Shown: positions 5,995 to 12,445 of the stretch, piece by piece | How the letters are laid out: each line of letters starts with the position of its first letter | How positions within the stretch are numbered: the first letter of the stretch is position 1 | Assembly: GCA_900548565.1 (NCBI GenBank) | Contig: URKV01000048.1 | Coordinates: 1-12,445, forward strand | Direction of reading: 5' to 3' | DNA length: 12,445 nucleotides | From: an uncultured Collinsella sp. | GTDB taxonomy: Bacteria > Actinomycetota > Coriobacteriia > Coriobacteriales > Coriobacteriaceae | The notes under the pieces: generated by a model | What the model was told of the DNA's origin: nothing | The model's database searches: none | Seen by the model: the letters and a program-made list of their open reading frames with translations, nothing else | Translations under genes and position numbers: made by a program

Positions 5995-7887
5995 TTACTG
6001 TTGCTTGGGCATCAGCGGGTTTTCGCGCGTGAGGAGGTTCATAAACTCCTCACCCGTGATCGTCTCCTTCTTGTACAGATAACGAGCCAGCTCGTGGAGC
6101 TTGAACTTGTTCTCCTTCAGGATCTGCAGGGCGCGATCATGCGCGTCCTCGATCAGCTTGGCGACAATCGCATCCACGCGCTCGGCCGTACCCGGGGCGC
6201 AAGTGAGCGACGTGTCCTGGTTGAGGTACGCATTCTGGACGGTACCGAGCGCCATCATGCCAAACTCGTCGGACATACCAAAGCGCGTCACCATGTTGCG
6301 GGCGAGCTTGGTGGCCTGCTCGATATCGTTGGCGGCGCCGGTCGTCATCTCACCAAAGATGAGCTCCTCGGCCGCACGGCCACCGCAGTAGACGGCGAGC
6401 TTGTCCAGGACCTCCTGGCGTGTGGTCAGGAAGCGCTCATCCTCCTCGACCTGCATGGTGTAGCCCAGAGCACCGCTTGTGCGTGGCACGATGGTGATCT
6501 TCGTGACCGGCGCAGAGCCCTTCTGGCGAGCGGCAACAATGGCATGGCCGATCTCATGGTAGGAAACGACCTGCTTCTCGTGGTCGGAAAGCACCGTGGA
6601 CTTACGCTGTTGGCCGGCAATGACGACCTCCACCGACTCCTCGAAGTCGTCCTGGGTTGCACGCTTGCGACACTCGCGGACGGCGCGCAGGGCGCCCTCG
6701 TTGATGATATTGGCCAAATCGGCGCCCGAGGCACCAGGCGTGGCGCGGGCAATCGCGGTCAGGTCGATCGGCGGCTCGGTCTTCACGCTCTTGGCATGCA
6801 GCTCGAGGATGTTCTTGCGGCCGGTCAGATCGGGCAGCTCGACGGGGATGCGGCGGTCAAAACGACCGGGGCGCAGTAGAGCGGGATCGAGACTGTCGGG
6901 GCGGTTGGTTGCGGCAAGGACAACGATACCCTTGTGGTTATCGAAGCCATCCATCTCGGTCAGCAACTGATTGAGCGTCTGCTCGCGCTCGTCGTTGCCG
7001 CTAAAGCCGCCGCCATCGCGCTTCTTACCGATGGTATCGATCTCATCGATAAAGACGATACACGGGGCCTTTTCCTTGGCCTGCTTAAACAGGTCACGAA
7101 CCTTTGCAGCGCCGCGACCAACAAACATCTCAACGAACTCAGAGCCCGAAATGCTAAAGAACGGAACACCGGCCTCGCCGGCAACAGCCTTGGCAAGCAG
7201 GGTCTTACCGGTACCCGGAGGGCCAACAAGGAGAGCACCGCGCGGCAGCTTGGCGCCGATCTCCTCGTAGCGCTGCGGCTTCTCCAGAAAGTCGACGACC
7301 TCCTTGAGAGACTCCTTGGCCTCTTCCTGGCCGGCGACGTCCTTAAAGGTCACGCCCACGTCCTTGGAGGCGATCACGCGCGCGCCGGACTTACCCAGTC
7401 CGCCGCCGCCAAAACCGCCGCCACCAAAGTTCATCGACGGGCCGTCATCGCCCATAGCCTTCTTCATGCGGCGGTTAAGCCACCAACCGATGAGGAAGAA
7501 AATCGCCATGGGAAGAATGAGAGTGAGCAGGTAGTAGGACATCAAACCCGAGTTCTTATCGGGAACGACCGACTCCAGCGAAGCGCCAGACTCAAGCACG
7601 CGATCGGTAAAGCCCGCATCATTCGGCACACCGGTCGTCTTATAGGCGATGTTCTCGTCCTCGCCCTTCTTGGTGTAATAAATGGTGTAATCGTCCGTGT
7701 TGTACTCGACCTTGTCGACGCTCTTCTTATCGAGCGCTTTGACAAACGTCGAGTAGTCGGTCTTCGTAATCTGCTGCGTGTGACCGATGTTGGGGAACAG
7801 AACGGTCGAGAGCACGAGGTAGACGACGAAGGCGATGAGCACGTAGAGGATCATATTCCGTCTACGCTTGTTGTCATCCATCTCCAT
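5995..7887 (-). CDS. ftsH: ATP-dependent zinc metalloprotease FtsH
   Basis: FtsH is a membrane-anchored hexameric AAA+ protease that degrades misassembled membrane proteins and some regulators. The 630-residue protein has a first membrane segment at about 12-31, an extracytoplasmic domain to about 114, a second membrane segment at about 115-137 and a Gly-rich linker (GGGGFGGGG, 155-163). Walker A is GPPGTGKT at 222-229, Walker B is IVFIDEID at 277-284, and the second region of homology ATNRP...GRFDRR lies at 327-346. The zinc site is HEIGH at 444-448, with D521 (GAANDIEQAT) as the expected third ligand. Every catalytic residue is present. I start at ATG 7887 because GGAG lies nine bases upstream. 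ATG at 7902 directly follows an in-frame stop and has no ribosome site. In many Gram-positives tilS and hpt precede ftsH; here the upstream neighbour is a pseudogene and a repeat, so ftsH probably has its own promoter, which I cannot place with confidence. Confidence 0.97.
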   Translation of the reverse strand: MEMDDNKRRRNMILYVLIAFVVYLVLSTVLFPNIGHTQQITKTDYSTFVKALDKKSVDKVEYNTDDYTIYYTKKGEDENIAYKTTGVPNDAGFTDRVLESGASLESVVPDKNSGLMSYYLLTLILPMAIFFLIGWWLNRRMKKAMGDDGPSMNFGGGGFGGGGLGKSGARVIASKDVGVTFKDVAGQEEAKESLKEVVDFLEKPQRYEEIGAKLPRGALLVGPPGTGKTLLAKAVAGEAGVPFFSISGSEFVEMFVGRGAAKVRDLFKQAKEKAPCIVFIDEIDTIGKKRDGGGFSGNDEREQTLNQLLTEMDGFDNHKGIVVLAATNRPDSLDPALLRPGRFDRRIPVELPDLTGRKNILELHAKSVKTEPPIDLTAIARATPGASGADLANIINEGALRAVRECRKRATQDDFEESVEVVIAGQQRKSTVLSDHEKQVVSYHEIGHAIVAARQKGSAPVTKITIVPRTSGALGYTMQVEEDERFLTTRQEVLDKLAVYCGGRAAEELIFGEMTTGAANDIEQATKLARNMVTRFGMSDEFGMMALGTVQNAYLNQDTSLTCAPGTAERVDAIVAKLIEDAHDRALQILKENKFKLHELARYLYKKETITGEEFMNLLTRENPLMPKQQ

Positions 7888-7979
7888 CTGCTTGAACTCC
7901 ATCTACTGGGGTTGATAATGGTTTCTAGAATACCCAACCCAAGCGACGATAAACCGACGCCGGGCACGAAAAGACAGAG

Positions 7980-8227
7980 ATGGCATCACTGGAAGTCGGC
8001 AAGGTTCAAATCTATACGGGCGACGGCAAGGGCAAGACGACGGCTGCGCTGGGGCGCGAGAGGATGTCGAGGAACTGATTGCGATAAAGCCCGCCACCAC
8101 GGAGCTCGTGCTCACCGGCCGCGGACTGCTGCCACTGGCCGATCTCGCGGACCTAGTCACCGAAATGCGTCCCATCAAACACTACTTCGACGAAGGCCTC
8201 CTAGCCCGCCAAGGCATCGAATACTAA
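7980..8227 (+). pseudogene. cobO: cobO remnant: cobalamin adenosyltransferase with internal deletion and frameshift
   Basis: Intact CobO/BtuR attaches the adenosyl group to corrinoids in cobalamin synthesis and salvage, and is about 170-200 residues. Here ATG 7980 opens MASLEVGKVQIYTGDGKGKTTAAL, the CobO N-terminus with its P-loop GDGKGKTT. After ALG the frame runs into TGA at 8076-8078. In another frame, from about 8050 to the TAA at 8225-8227, the sequence reads EDVEELIAIKP, ELVLTGRG, ADLVTEMRPIKHYF and ARQGIEY, which matches the CobO C-terminus. About 100 central residues, including the expected Walker B region (LDEI...), are missing and the two ends are joined out of frame. It is flanked by ftsH and MATE on the other strand and by a palindromic repeat 3'. 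The product cannot be functional; a full copy may exist elsewhere in the genome. Confidence 0.88.
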
Positions 8228-8228
8228 T

Positions 8229-8311
8229 TGATCCGAAGGGGGCAGAGGAAAACGGATCATCGACATCACGACGGAGAGCAATGATCCGTTCTCCTCCGCC
8301 CCAAGGGATCA
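8229..8311. repeat. Large imperfect palindrome next to the cobO remnant
   Basis: Arms 8229-8260 and 8281-8311 are inverted copies. The inner 10 bp (AACGGATCAT / ATGATCCGTT) are perfect, the G-rich middle (GGGGGCAGAGGA / TCCTCCGCCCC) has a few mismatches, and the outer TGATCC/GGATCA pairs again. The loop is 20 bases. It fills the whole gap between the cobO remnant stop and the MATE stop codon. There is no T-run, so it may be a dispersed palindromic element that also insulates the two converging reading directions. Confidence 0.7.
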
Positions 8312-9661
8312 TTAGGCGGTGGCGCGGCCTAGCCAGTTGCCGCTGTGGTGGTAGATGGTGAACAGCGTGGCCGTGATGAGCCAGGTTACGGGGTAGACCA
8401 GCAGTAGATGCTCGAGCGACGGATCGAAGGGCATGATCGCAAACACCCAAATCACTCTGAGTACGACGGTGCCAAAGATGGTGAGCATCATAGGCTGCAG
8501 ACTCACGCCGGCGCCGCGGATGGAACCCGAGGCGTTCTCGATAATCGAGAAAATCGCATAGAACGGCGCAATGAAATGGAGGATGGTCGTGGTGTACGCC
8601 GAAATCGAAGCATCGTCGACAAACAAACGCGACAGCGGGCCCGAGAACACCAGCAGCACGGCAGACAGGCCACCAATGAGCATAAACGACAGCACGAGCG
8701 ACGTATGGTAGCCCTTGCGCATGCGCTCGTAGTTGCGCGCGCCAAAGTTCTGCGCTGAGAACGTAGTGATCGATACGCCGAGCGCCTCGGTCACCATCCA
8801 GATAATGCCATCCAGGCGCCCAGATAGACCCCAAGCAGTCGTGACATCGGCGCCAAACGAATTAACCGACACCTGGATCAGCACGTTCGAGATCGAATAG
8901 GCAGCCGATTGAAAACCGAGTGGCAGACCACACGAGATCATACTCTTGCAAATACCGCGATCGATACCGAGCTTAGACAGCGAAAGACGCCATGCACCCG
9001 GAGCGCGCATCATGCGCAACACGATCATCGTTGCATTGGAGCAAATGGTCAGCGCCACTGCGATGCCGCAGCCCAGCGCCTCCATATGCAACACAGCGAC
9101 AAAGATGATATCCAGCACCACGTTAACAAGGCAGCCAGAGGCAATGATCACGGCGGGCCCGCGCGTGTCGCCCACGGCACGCAGCAGTGCGGTTCCCATA
9201 TTCAGCAGCAGTGCCGCAACCATCGCGGCAAAATAACAGCGAGCATAGGCCACACCCTCGGCCAATAGTTCATGCGGCGTGTTCATAAGCACCAGCATGG
9301 GCTCAACGAACACTATGCCAAGAATCGAGAAAGCGATACCGCCCACCAGCGCGAGCGTCATGGCTGTATGGACCGAACGGCTCAGGCGCTCGTCATCGTG
9401 CTGGCCAAAAAACTGACCCGTGATAACGGCACAACCGGCGCCAACGCCAACGCAAAAGCCAATGCAGAGCTCGGTGAGTACCATCGTGGCCTGAATGCCG
9501 CCCAGCGCGAGCTTGCCGCCAAACTGGCCGACGATATACGTACCGATAAGCGTGTAGGCCTGCTGAAAAAACGAACTAAAAAAGATGGGAACGCACAGCG
9601 ACAGCAATTGCTGCCAAATGACACCTTGCGTTACATCGATCGCCGTAGATTTCTTAGCCAC
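8312..9661 (-). CDS. MATE family efflux transporter
   Basis: This 449-residue, strongly hydrophobic protein has about twelve predicted membrane helices in two halves, as in multidrug and toxin extrusion (MATE) proteins. These export drugs, toxins or metabolites in exchange for Na+ or H+. Recognisable stretches are LSLCVPIFFSSFFQQAYTL near the N-terminus, VGQFGG, GVGAGCAVITGQFFGQ, NMGTALLRAVGDTRGP, and in the second half GLPLGFQSAAYSISN and TTFSAQNFGARNYERMRKG. These match the NorM/DinF-like bacterial group. I start at GTG 9661 because GGAGG lies four bases upstream; the frame extends to a TTG at 9694 without a good site. It follows the methyltransferase gene after 125 bases on the same strand. 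That gap (9662-9786) holds no clear terminator or promoter. The transported substrate cannot be told from sequence. Confidence 0.92.
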   Translation of the reverse strand: MAKKSTAIDVTQGVIWQQLLSLCVPIFFSSFFQQAYTLIGTYIVGQFGGKLALGGIQATMVLTELCIGFCVGVGAGCAVITGQFFGQHDDERLSRSVHTAMTLALVGGIAFSILGIVFVEPMLVLMNTPHELLAEGVAYARCYFAAMVAALLLNMGTALLRAVGDTRGPAVIIASGCLVNVVLDIIFVAVLHMEALGCGIAVALTICSNATMIVLRMMRAPGAWRLSLSKLGIDRGICKSMISCGLPLGFQSAAYSISNVLIQVSVNSFGADVTTAWGLSGRLDGIIWMVTEALGVSITTFSAQNFGARNYERMRKGYHTSLVLSFMLIGGLSAVLLVFSGPLSRLFVDDASISAYTTTILHFIAPFYAIFSIIENASGSIRGAGVSLQPMMLTIFGTVVLRVIWVFAIMPFDPSLEHLLLVYPVTWLITATLFTIYHHSGNWLGRATA

Positions 9662-9786
9662 ACGCCCTCCCCACACGCATACGTCAAACAGCAAAACAGC
9701 AATTTAAAACCAAAGCCAAATCCAGCTTAGCACCGACTGGCGGCGACCGAAACACCCCGAATTAGAGCACAGTGCGGAATAACTGC

Positions 9787-10701
9787 CTAGTGATACAAAC
9801 CCGGCTGGTAGTGATACTCATTGCTCACATGCGGGCACAGCTGCCAAAAGGCGACGGCACTCGCCGCGGCCACGTTGAGCGAATCGACCCCGTGCGCCAT
9901 CGGAATGCGCACCGCGTGGTCACAGCCGGCAATGGTCTTGGCGACCAAGCCGGCACCCTCGGTGCCCATAAAAATCGCCAAGCGATCAATCTTCTGCAGT
10001 ACAGGATCATCAAGCGAAACAGAGTCGTCCGTCAGTGCCATCGCAGCGCACGAAAAACCGGCTTCGTGCAGTGCCGCCAGGCCATCGTGCGGCCACACAC
10101 GAGCCTCGCTGCCAATGCGCGTCCACGGCACCTGAAACACGGTGCCCATGCTCACGCGGGCCGAGCGACGGTACAGCGGGTCGCAGCACGTCGGGCTGAC
10201 CAAAATACCGTCAACGTTCAATGCGGCAGCCGAGCGGAAAATCGCACCAACATTGGTGTGATCGACAATACCCTCAAGCACGCACACGCGCACCGGGCGC
10301 TCCCCCGCCGCCTCGACGACGCCACCCAAGAACTCATCAACCGGAATCTGACGCGGGCGACGGAACGCCGCGAGCGCGCCACGCGTCACGTTGAAGCCCG
10401 TCAACTGCTCCATGAGCTCCATGGAGGCCACGAACACGGGAACCGGACCCACTCCCTCGCGCACGACAAGCTGGTCAAACAGCGGCATCATCTGGTCGAG
10501 CCAGCGCTCGCCCAAAAGAAAGCTCACCGGCTCATATCCGGCGCGAACCGCACGCTCGATGACCTTGGCACTCTCAGCGATAAAAATGCCCTTCTGCGGC
10601 TCCAGCACGCAGCGAAGCTCACGCTCGGTCAGTCGCACGTAGGCATCGAGCCGCTCGTCCTCGAGCGAATCAATTCGCAGAACCTCAACGGCATCAGTCA
10701 T
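9787..10701 (-). CDS. TrmH/SpoU-family RNA 2'-O-methyltransferase
   Basis: This SAM-dependent enzyme of the SPOUT class methylates ribose 2'-OH in rRNA or tRNA. The 304-residue protein has an N-terminal substrate-binding-like region (DERLDAY, then KGIFIAESAKVIERAV at 37-52) and a C-terminal knot domain. The three family motifs are visible: DHTNVGAIFRSAAAL at 147-161 (N150, R156), FMGTEGAGL at 244-252, and IPMAHGVDSLNVAAASAVA at 266-284. This is the two-domain type seen in TrmH-like and 23S rRNA RlmB-like proteins, and the target RNA cannot be decided. ATG at 10701 is the natural family start, although its ribosome site is weak. An ATG at 10734 would add eleven residues with no better site. 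It lies downstream of thyA-folA on the same strand, 109 bases after folA, with a weak hairpin between them. Confidence 0.93.
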   Translation of the reverse strand: MTDAVEVLRIDSLEDERLDAYVRLTERELRCVLEPQKGIFIAESAKVIERAVRAGYEPVSFLLGERWLDQMMPLFDQLVVREGVGPVPVFVASMELMEQLTGFNVTRGALAAFRRPRQIPVDEFLGGVVEAAGERPVRVCVLEGIVDHTNVGAIFRSAAALNVDGILVSPTCCDPLYRRSARVSMGTVFQVPWTRIGSEARVWPHDGLAALHEAGFSCAAMALTDDSVSLDDPVLQKIDRLAIFMGTEGAGLVAKTIAGCDHAVRIPMAHGVDSLNVAAASAVAFWQLCPHVSNEYHYQPGLYH

Positions 10702-10747
10702 AGCAGCCAGCCCGCACCCTTCTTTACAGCACATCTATACCAAACGA

Positions 10748-10766
10748 GGCGACGCTAAGCGCCGCC
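10748..10766 (-). terminator. Weak hairpin after folA, possible terminator
   Basis: On the minus strand GGCGGCGC pairs with GCGTCGCC, with one G-U wobble, around the loop TTA. It is followed by TCGTTTGG, a poor U-tract. It may weaken read-through from folA into the methyltransferase gene, or be incidental. Confidence 0.35.
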
Positions 10767-10810
10767 CCATGCATTCAATCAACCCGATGATACCGTTCAC
10801 GCCAGACGAT

Positions 10811-11329
10811 TTACGCCTCAACGCGATGATACGTCACGAACTCATAATCGACGCCCTCGTCACCCTCACCGGCAGCAATCGTCGCGACCCCGCTACGCTG
10901 CGCAATCTCCCACGCGGGATCGGCGTCCAAGTCGGGAAAGTACGTGTCCACGACATGCACGCAGTGGTTATGAGTGACCTCGGCCTCCACGCAGTACGGC
11001 AAAAACTGCCGATAGACATCGCCGCCACCGACCACCCAGGCAACGGGATCATCGGCAACCGCAGCGAGCGCTTCGTCAACGCTATGCACCACGTCGACGC
11101 CCTCGCGGGTAAAGCCTATATCGCGCGTAAGCACGATATTGCGGCGGTTCTTGAGAGGACGCCCGCCGGGAAAACTCAGCAGCGTCTTGCGTCCCATGAT
11201 AACCGGGCAGCCCTTGGTGCAGGCCACAAAATGGCGCATGTCGGCACGGTTGGACACGACCATGTCGCCCTCGCAACCAATGCCCCAGTCATCGCATACG
11301 GCGACGATGGCAGAAAGCTTACACGTCAT
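10811..11329 (-). CDS. folA: Dihydrofolate reductase
   Basis: FolA reduces dihydrofolate to tetrahydrofolate with NADPH, regenerating the cofactor consumed by thymidylate synthase. The 172-residue protein has the expected order: LSAIVAVCDDWGIG, the acidic catalytic residue D30 in NRADMRHF, CPVIMGRKT at 41-49, SFPGGRPLKNRRNIVLTRD, then WVVGGGDVYRQFLPYCVEAEVTH and DTYFPDLD. The usual LPW near the active site is replaced: residues 23-25 are MVV, so the tryptophan equivalent to E. coli Trp22 is a valine. I start at ATG 11329 because AGGTG lies six bases upstream. A GTG at 11338 directly abuts the thyA stop and is possible, giving 175 residues. The tight join with thyA points to one operon. Confidence 0.95.
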   Translation of the reverse strand: MTCKLSAIVAVCDDWGIGCEGDMVVSNRADMRHFVACTKGCPVIMGRKTLLSFPGGRPLKNRRNIVLTRDIGFTREGVDVVHSVDEALAAVADDPVAWVVGGGDVYRQFLPYCVEAEVTHNHCVHVVDTYFPDLDADPAWEIAQRSGVATIAAGEGDEGVDYEFVTYHRVEA

Positions 11330-11338
11330 GCGCGTCAC

Positions 11339-12187
11339 CTACACCGCAATGGGAATGTTCTTGACCTGCGGACCGTGCTCATAGCCCTCGACGATGAGGT
11401 CGTCGGTCGTAAACGCATAGAAGTCATGCACGTCTGGATTCAGCGTTACCTTAGGCGCCGCAAACTGCGGACGCTCAATAAGCTCGCGGACGATATCGAC
11501 ATGACGGTCGTAGATATGGGCGTCGGCGATCACATGCAGCAGCTCGCCGGGAATCATATCGACCGACTGCGCAACCATCATGAGCAGAATAGCGTACTGG
11601 CACACGTTCCAGTTGTTTGCGGCCAAAATGTCCTGGCTACGCTGGTTGAGAATCATGTTGAGCGTCGGTTTGTCATCCTGCGGGCGCTGCGTCACGTTAT
11701 ACGTCACGCTGTAGGCGCACGGATACAGGTGCATCTCGGACAAGTCGCTGAACACATAGGTGTTCGTCATAATGCGACGGCTATACGGCGTGTGCTTGAG
11801 GTCGTACAGCACGCGGTCCATCTGGTCGAAATCCCCCTCGGCATAATGGCTTTTCTGGCCAATTTGGTACCCGTAGGCCTTGCCGATGGAGCCGGTCTCA
11901 TCGGCCCACTCGTCCCAAATATGGCTGTTGAGATCATGCACGTTATTAGACTTCTTTTGATAGATCCACAGGATCTCGTCCATGGCGGACTTGAGCGCCG
12001 TACGACGCAGCGTAAGCGCGGGGAACTCCTCGCGCAGGTCGTAGCGTGCCGTAACGCCAAAGTTTTTAATGGTATAGGCAGGGGTGCCGTCCTCCCACAC
12101 CGGGCGGACCTTTTGGCCCTCGGTGGTGGTGCCATGGTCCAAGATATCTCGGCACATGGTTACAAACTGTTGATCAGCCTTGCTCAT
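11339..12187 (-). CDS. thyA: Thymidylate synthase
   Basis: ThyA methylates dUMP to dTMP using methylene-tetrahydrofolate, leaving dihydrofolate for FolA next door. The 282-residue protein shows the SRR phosphate motif (136-138), the nucleophilic cysteine C157 in MHLYPCAYS, QRSQD at 182-186, the pyrimidine-binding Asn N194 (NNWNVCQYA), DAHIYDRH at 222-229 and a C-terminal IPIAV that closes the active site. It belongs to a divergent branch. The residue after the cysteine is Ala instead of the usual His, and LGLPF is replaced by LAANNW. Asn at 194 points to dUMP rather than dCMP as substrate. ATG 12187 has a strong AGGAGGG four bases upstream; the frame remains open to the window end, but that extension has no ThyA similarity. 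The folA start lies 9 bases after the stop. Confidence 0.96.
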   Translation of the reverse strand: MSKADQQFVTMCRDILDHGTTTEGQKVRPVWEDGTPAYTIKNFGVTARYDLREEFPALTLRRTALKSAMDEILWIYQKKSNNVHDLNSHIWDEWADETGSIGKAYGYQIGQKSHYAEGDFDQMDRVLYDLKHTPYSRRIMTNTYVFSDLSEMHLYPCAYSVTYNVTQRPQDDKPTLNMILNQRSQDILAANNWNVCQYAILLMMVAQSVDMIPGELLHVIADAHIYDRHVDIVRELIERPQFAAPKVTLNPDVHDFYAFTTDDLIVEGYEHGPQVKNIPIAV

Positions 12188-12221
12188 TGACCCTCCTGTC
12201 AGTCGCCTATAAGCGATTTTT

Positions 12222-12227
12222 ATTGTA
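12222..12227 (-). promoter_or_regulatory. Probable -10 box of the thyA-folA promoter
   Basis: The minus strand reads TACAAT, five of six matches to TATAAT, 34 bases upstream of the thyA start codon. No good -35 is found at 16-18 bases, which may mean an activator-dependent or otherwise weak promoter. The leader would be about 28 bases and contains AGGAGGG. Confidence 0.45.
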
Positions 12228-12239
12228 GCCCAGGCGCAC

Positions 12240-12257
12240 AGTGTCGGATTGGACACT
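12240..12257. promoter_or_regulatory. Inverted repeat just upstream of the thyA -10 box, possible operator
   Basis: AGTGTC (12240-12245) and GACACT (12252-12257) form a perfect inverted repeat with a 6-base spacer. It covers the place where the thyA -35 region should be. The regulator is unknown. Confidence 0.35.
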
Positions 12258-12324
12258 TGGACGGCCACACGCAATGCACGGCAGCACGGCTCCGCATTCG
12301 CAAGCGGAACTCCTTTGCCTTTTT

Positions 12325-12337
12325 CTGACATATGCCA
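12325..12337 (+). promoter_or_regulatory. Upstream copy of the CTGACATATG motif, imperfect
   Basis: CTGACATATGCCA shares its first ten bases with the perfect palindrome at 12378-12391 and then differs by one base. It ends nine bases before the predicted -35 box of the plus-strand gene. The start-to-start distance to the second copy is 53 bp, close to five helical turns. Confidence 0.5.
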
Positions 12338-12345
12338 AAAATAGC

Positions 12346-12373
12346 TTGTCCGCTTCCGCATGCGCGCTATCCT
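12346..12373 (+). promoter_or_regulatory. Predicted promoter of the DUF134-like gene
   Basis: TTGTCC (12346-12351) and TATCCT (12368-12373) are 16 bases apart, each with four of six consensus matches. The transcription start would fall near 12380, inside the palindrome at 12378-12391, and the start codon follows at 12405. Confidence 0.4.
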
Positions 12374-12377
12374 ATTA

Positions 12378-12391
12378 CTGACATATGTCAG
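12378..12391. promoter_or_regulatory. Perfect 14-bp palindrome CTGACATATGTCAG, likely operator
   Basis: The sequence equals its own reverse complement and lies at the predicted transcription start, 13 bases before the start codon of the plus-strand gene. That is the typical place for a repressor site. A second, imperfect copy is 53 bp upstream. Confidence 0.6.
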
Positions 12392-12404
12392 ATTTGGAGA
12401 GTGC

Positions 12405-12445
12405 ATGGCAGGAAGACGCGAGAAACTGCGCCGCGTCGGGATCAT
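12405..12445 (+). CDS. N-terminal fragment of a DUF134-like putative DNA-binding protein
   Basis: ATG 12405 follows GGAGAG at a good distance, and the frame runs to the window edge with 13 full codons: MAGRREKLRRVGI. DUF134 proteins usually start with a short basic stretch and R-R-V-G, followed by hydrophobic residues, and carry a helix-turn-helix predicted to bind DNA. The match is therefore suggestive but rests on few residues. The palindromic motif pair in the promoter would suit an autoregulated DNA-binding protein. Alternatives include any small basic protein or another regulator. Confidence 0.45.
   Translation, partial: MAGRREKLRRVGI

Noticed and set aside
6934..8361. Plus-strand open frame of 475 codons
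   Set aside because: It is antisense to ftsH and then runs through the cobO remnant in the wrong frame. No coherent protein features.
10769..12190. Plus-strand open frame of 473 codons
   Set aside because: It is antisense to folA and thyA with no family signature; both real genes are complete on the minus strand.
11339..12445. Long version of thyA starting at the window edge
   Set aside because: The added 86 residues show no ThyA similarity and would cross the promoter and operators. ATG 12187 has a strong ribosome site and gives a normal length.

Overview
The window looks like a chromosomal contig from a high-GC Gram-positive gut bacterium, most likely a Coriobacteriia member close to Collinsella. 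The reasons are the protein style of IleRS, FtsH and ThyA, a T-box riboswitch in front of ileS, high GC at third codon positions, and several intergenic palindromic elements. The genus is an inference from pattern recognition; no search was run. Nearly all genes are housekeeping genes. I see no defence island, phage, CRISPR array, tRNA or rRNA, and no convincing new multi-gene system.

Layout. Bases 1-49 are not genomic. They are an Illumina Nextera Read-2 adapter with its i7 index, so the contig begins with untrimmed library sequence that cuts the C-terminal end of lspA. From there, on the minus strand, come lspA (signal peptidase II, partial at 50), a 0.4 kb spacer with a terminator-like hairpin and three palindromic structures, and ileS (1039-3840). 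The ileS leader (about 3841-4192) is a T-box riboswitch with an ATC (Ile) specifier and a terminator. A divergent promoter region then leads to a plus-strand iron-type alcohol/glycerol dehydrogenase (4327-5409). It converges, over a shared strong terminator, on a minus-strand DUF523 gene (5458-5913). Next on the minus strand is ftsH (5995-7887) with its own terminator at 5929-5968.

Between ftsH and the next gene lies a plus-strand cobO (cobalamin adenosyltransferase) remnant. Its N-terminal P-loop end and C-terminal end survive, but the middle third or more is deleted and the frame is broken (7980-8227). A large imperfect palindrome follows (8229-8311). The minus strand continues with a MATE-family efflux protein (8312-9661), a SpoU/TrmH-type RNA 2'-O-methyltransferase (9787-10701), dihydrofolate reductase folA (10811-11329) and thymidylate synthase thyA (11339-12187). 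thyA and folA are adjacent in transcription order and form the dTMP/folate recycling pair: ThyA makes dTMP and dihydrofolate, and FolA regenerates tetrahydrofolate.

At the right end a divergent plus-strand gene starts at 12405 and runs off the window. Its first 13 residues resemble the start of DUF134 proteins. Its promoter carries two copies of a CTGACATATG motif 53 bp apart, one of them a perfect 14-bp palindrome over the predicted transcription start, which suggests an operator pair. The observations most worth checking are the adapter artefact, the cobO remnant, the palindromic repeats (one contains the ileS stop codon), the T-box, and the paired operators upstream of the DUF134-like gene.
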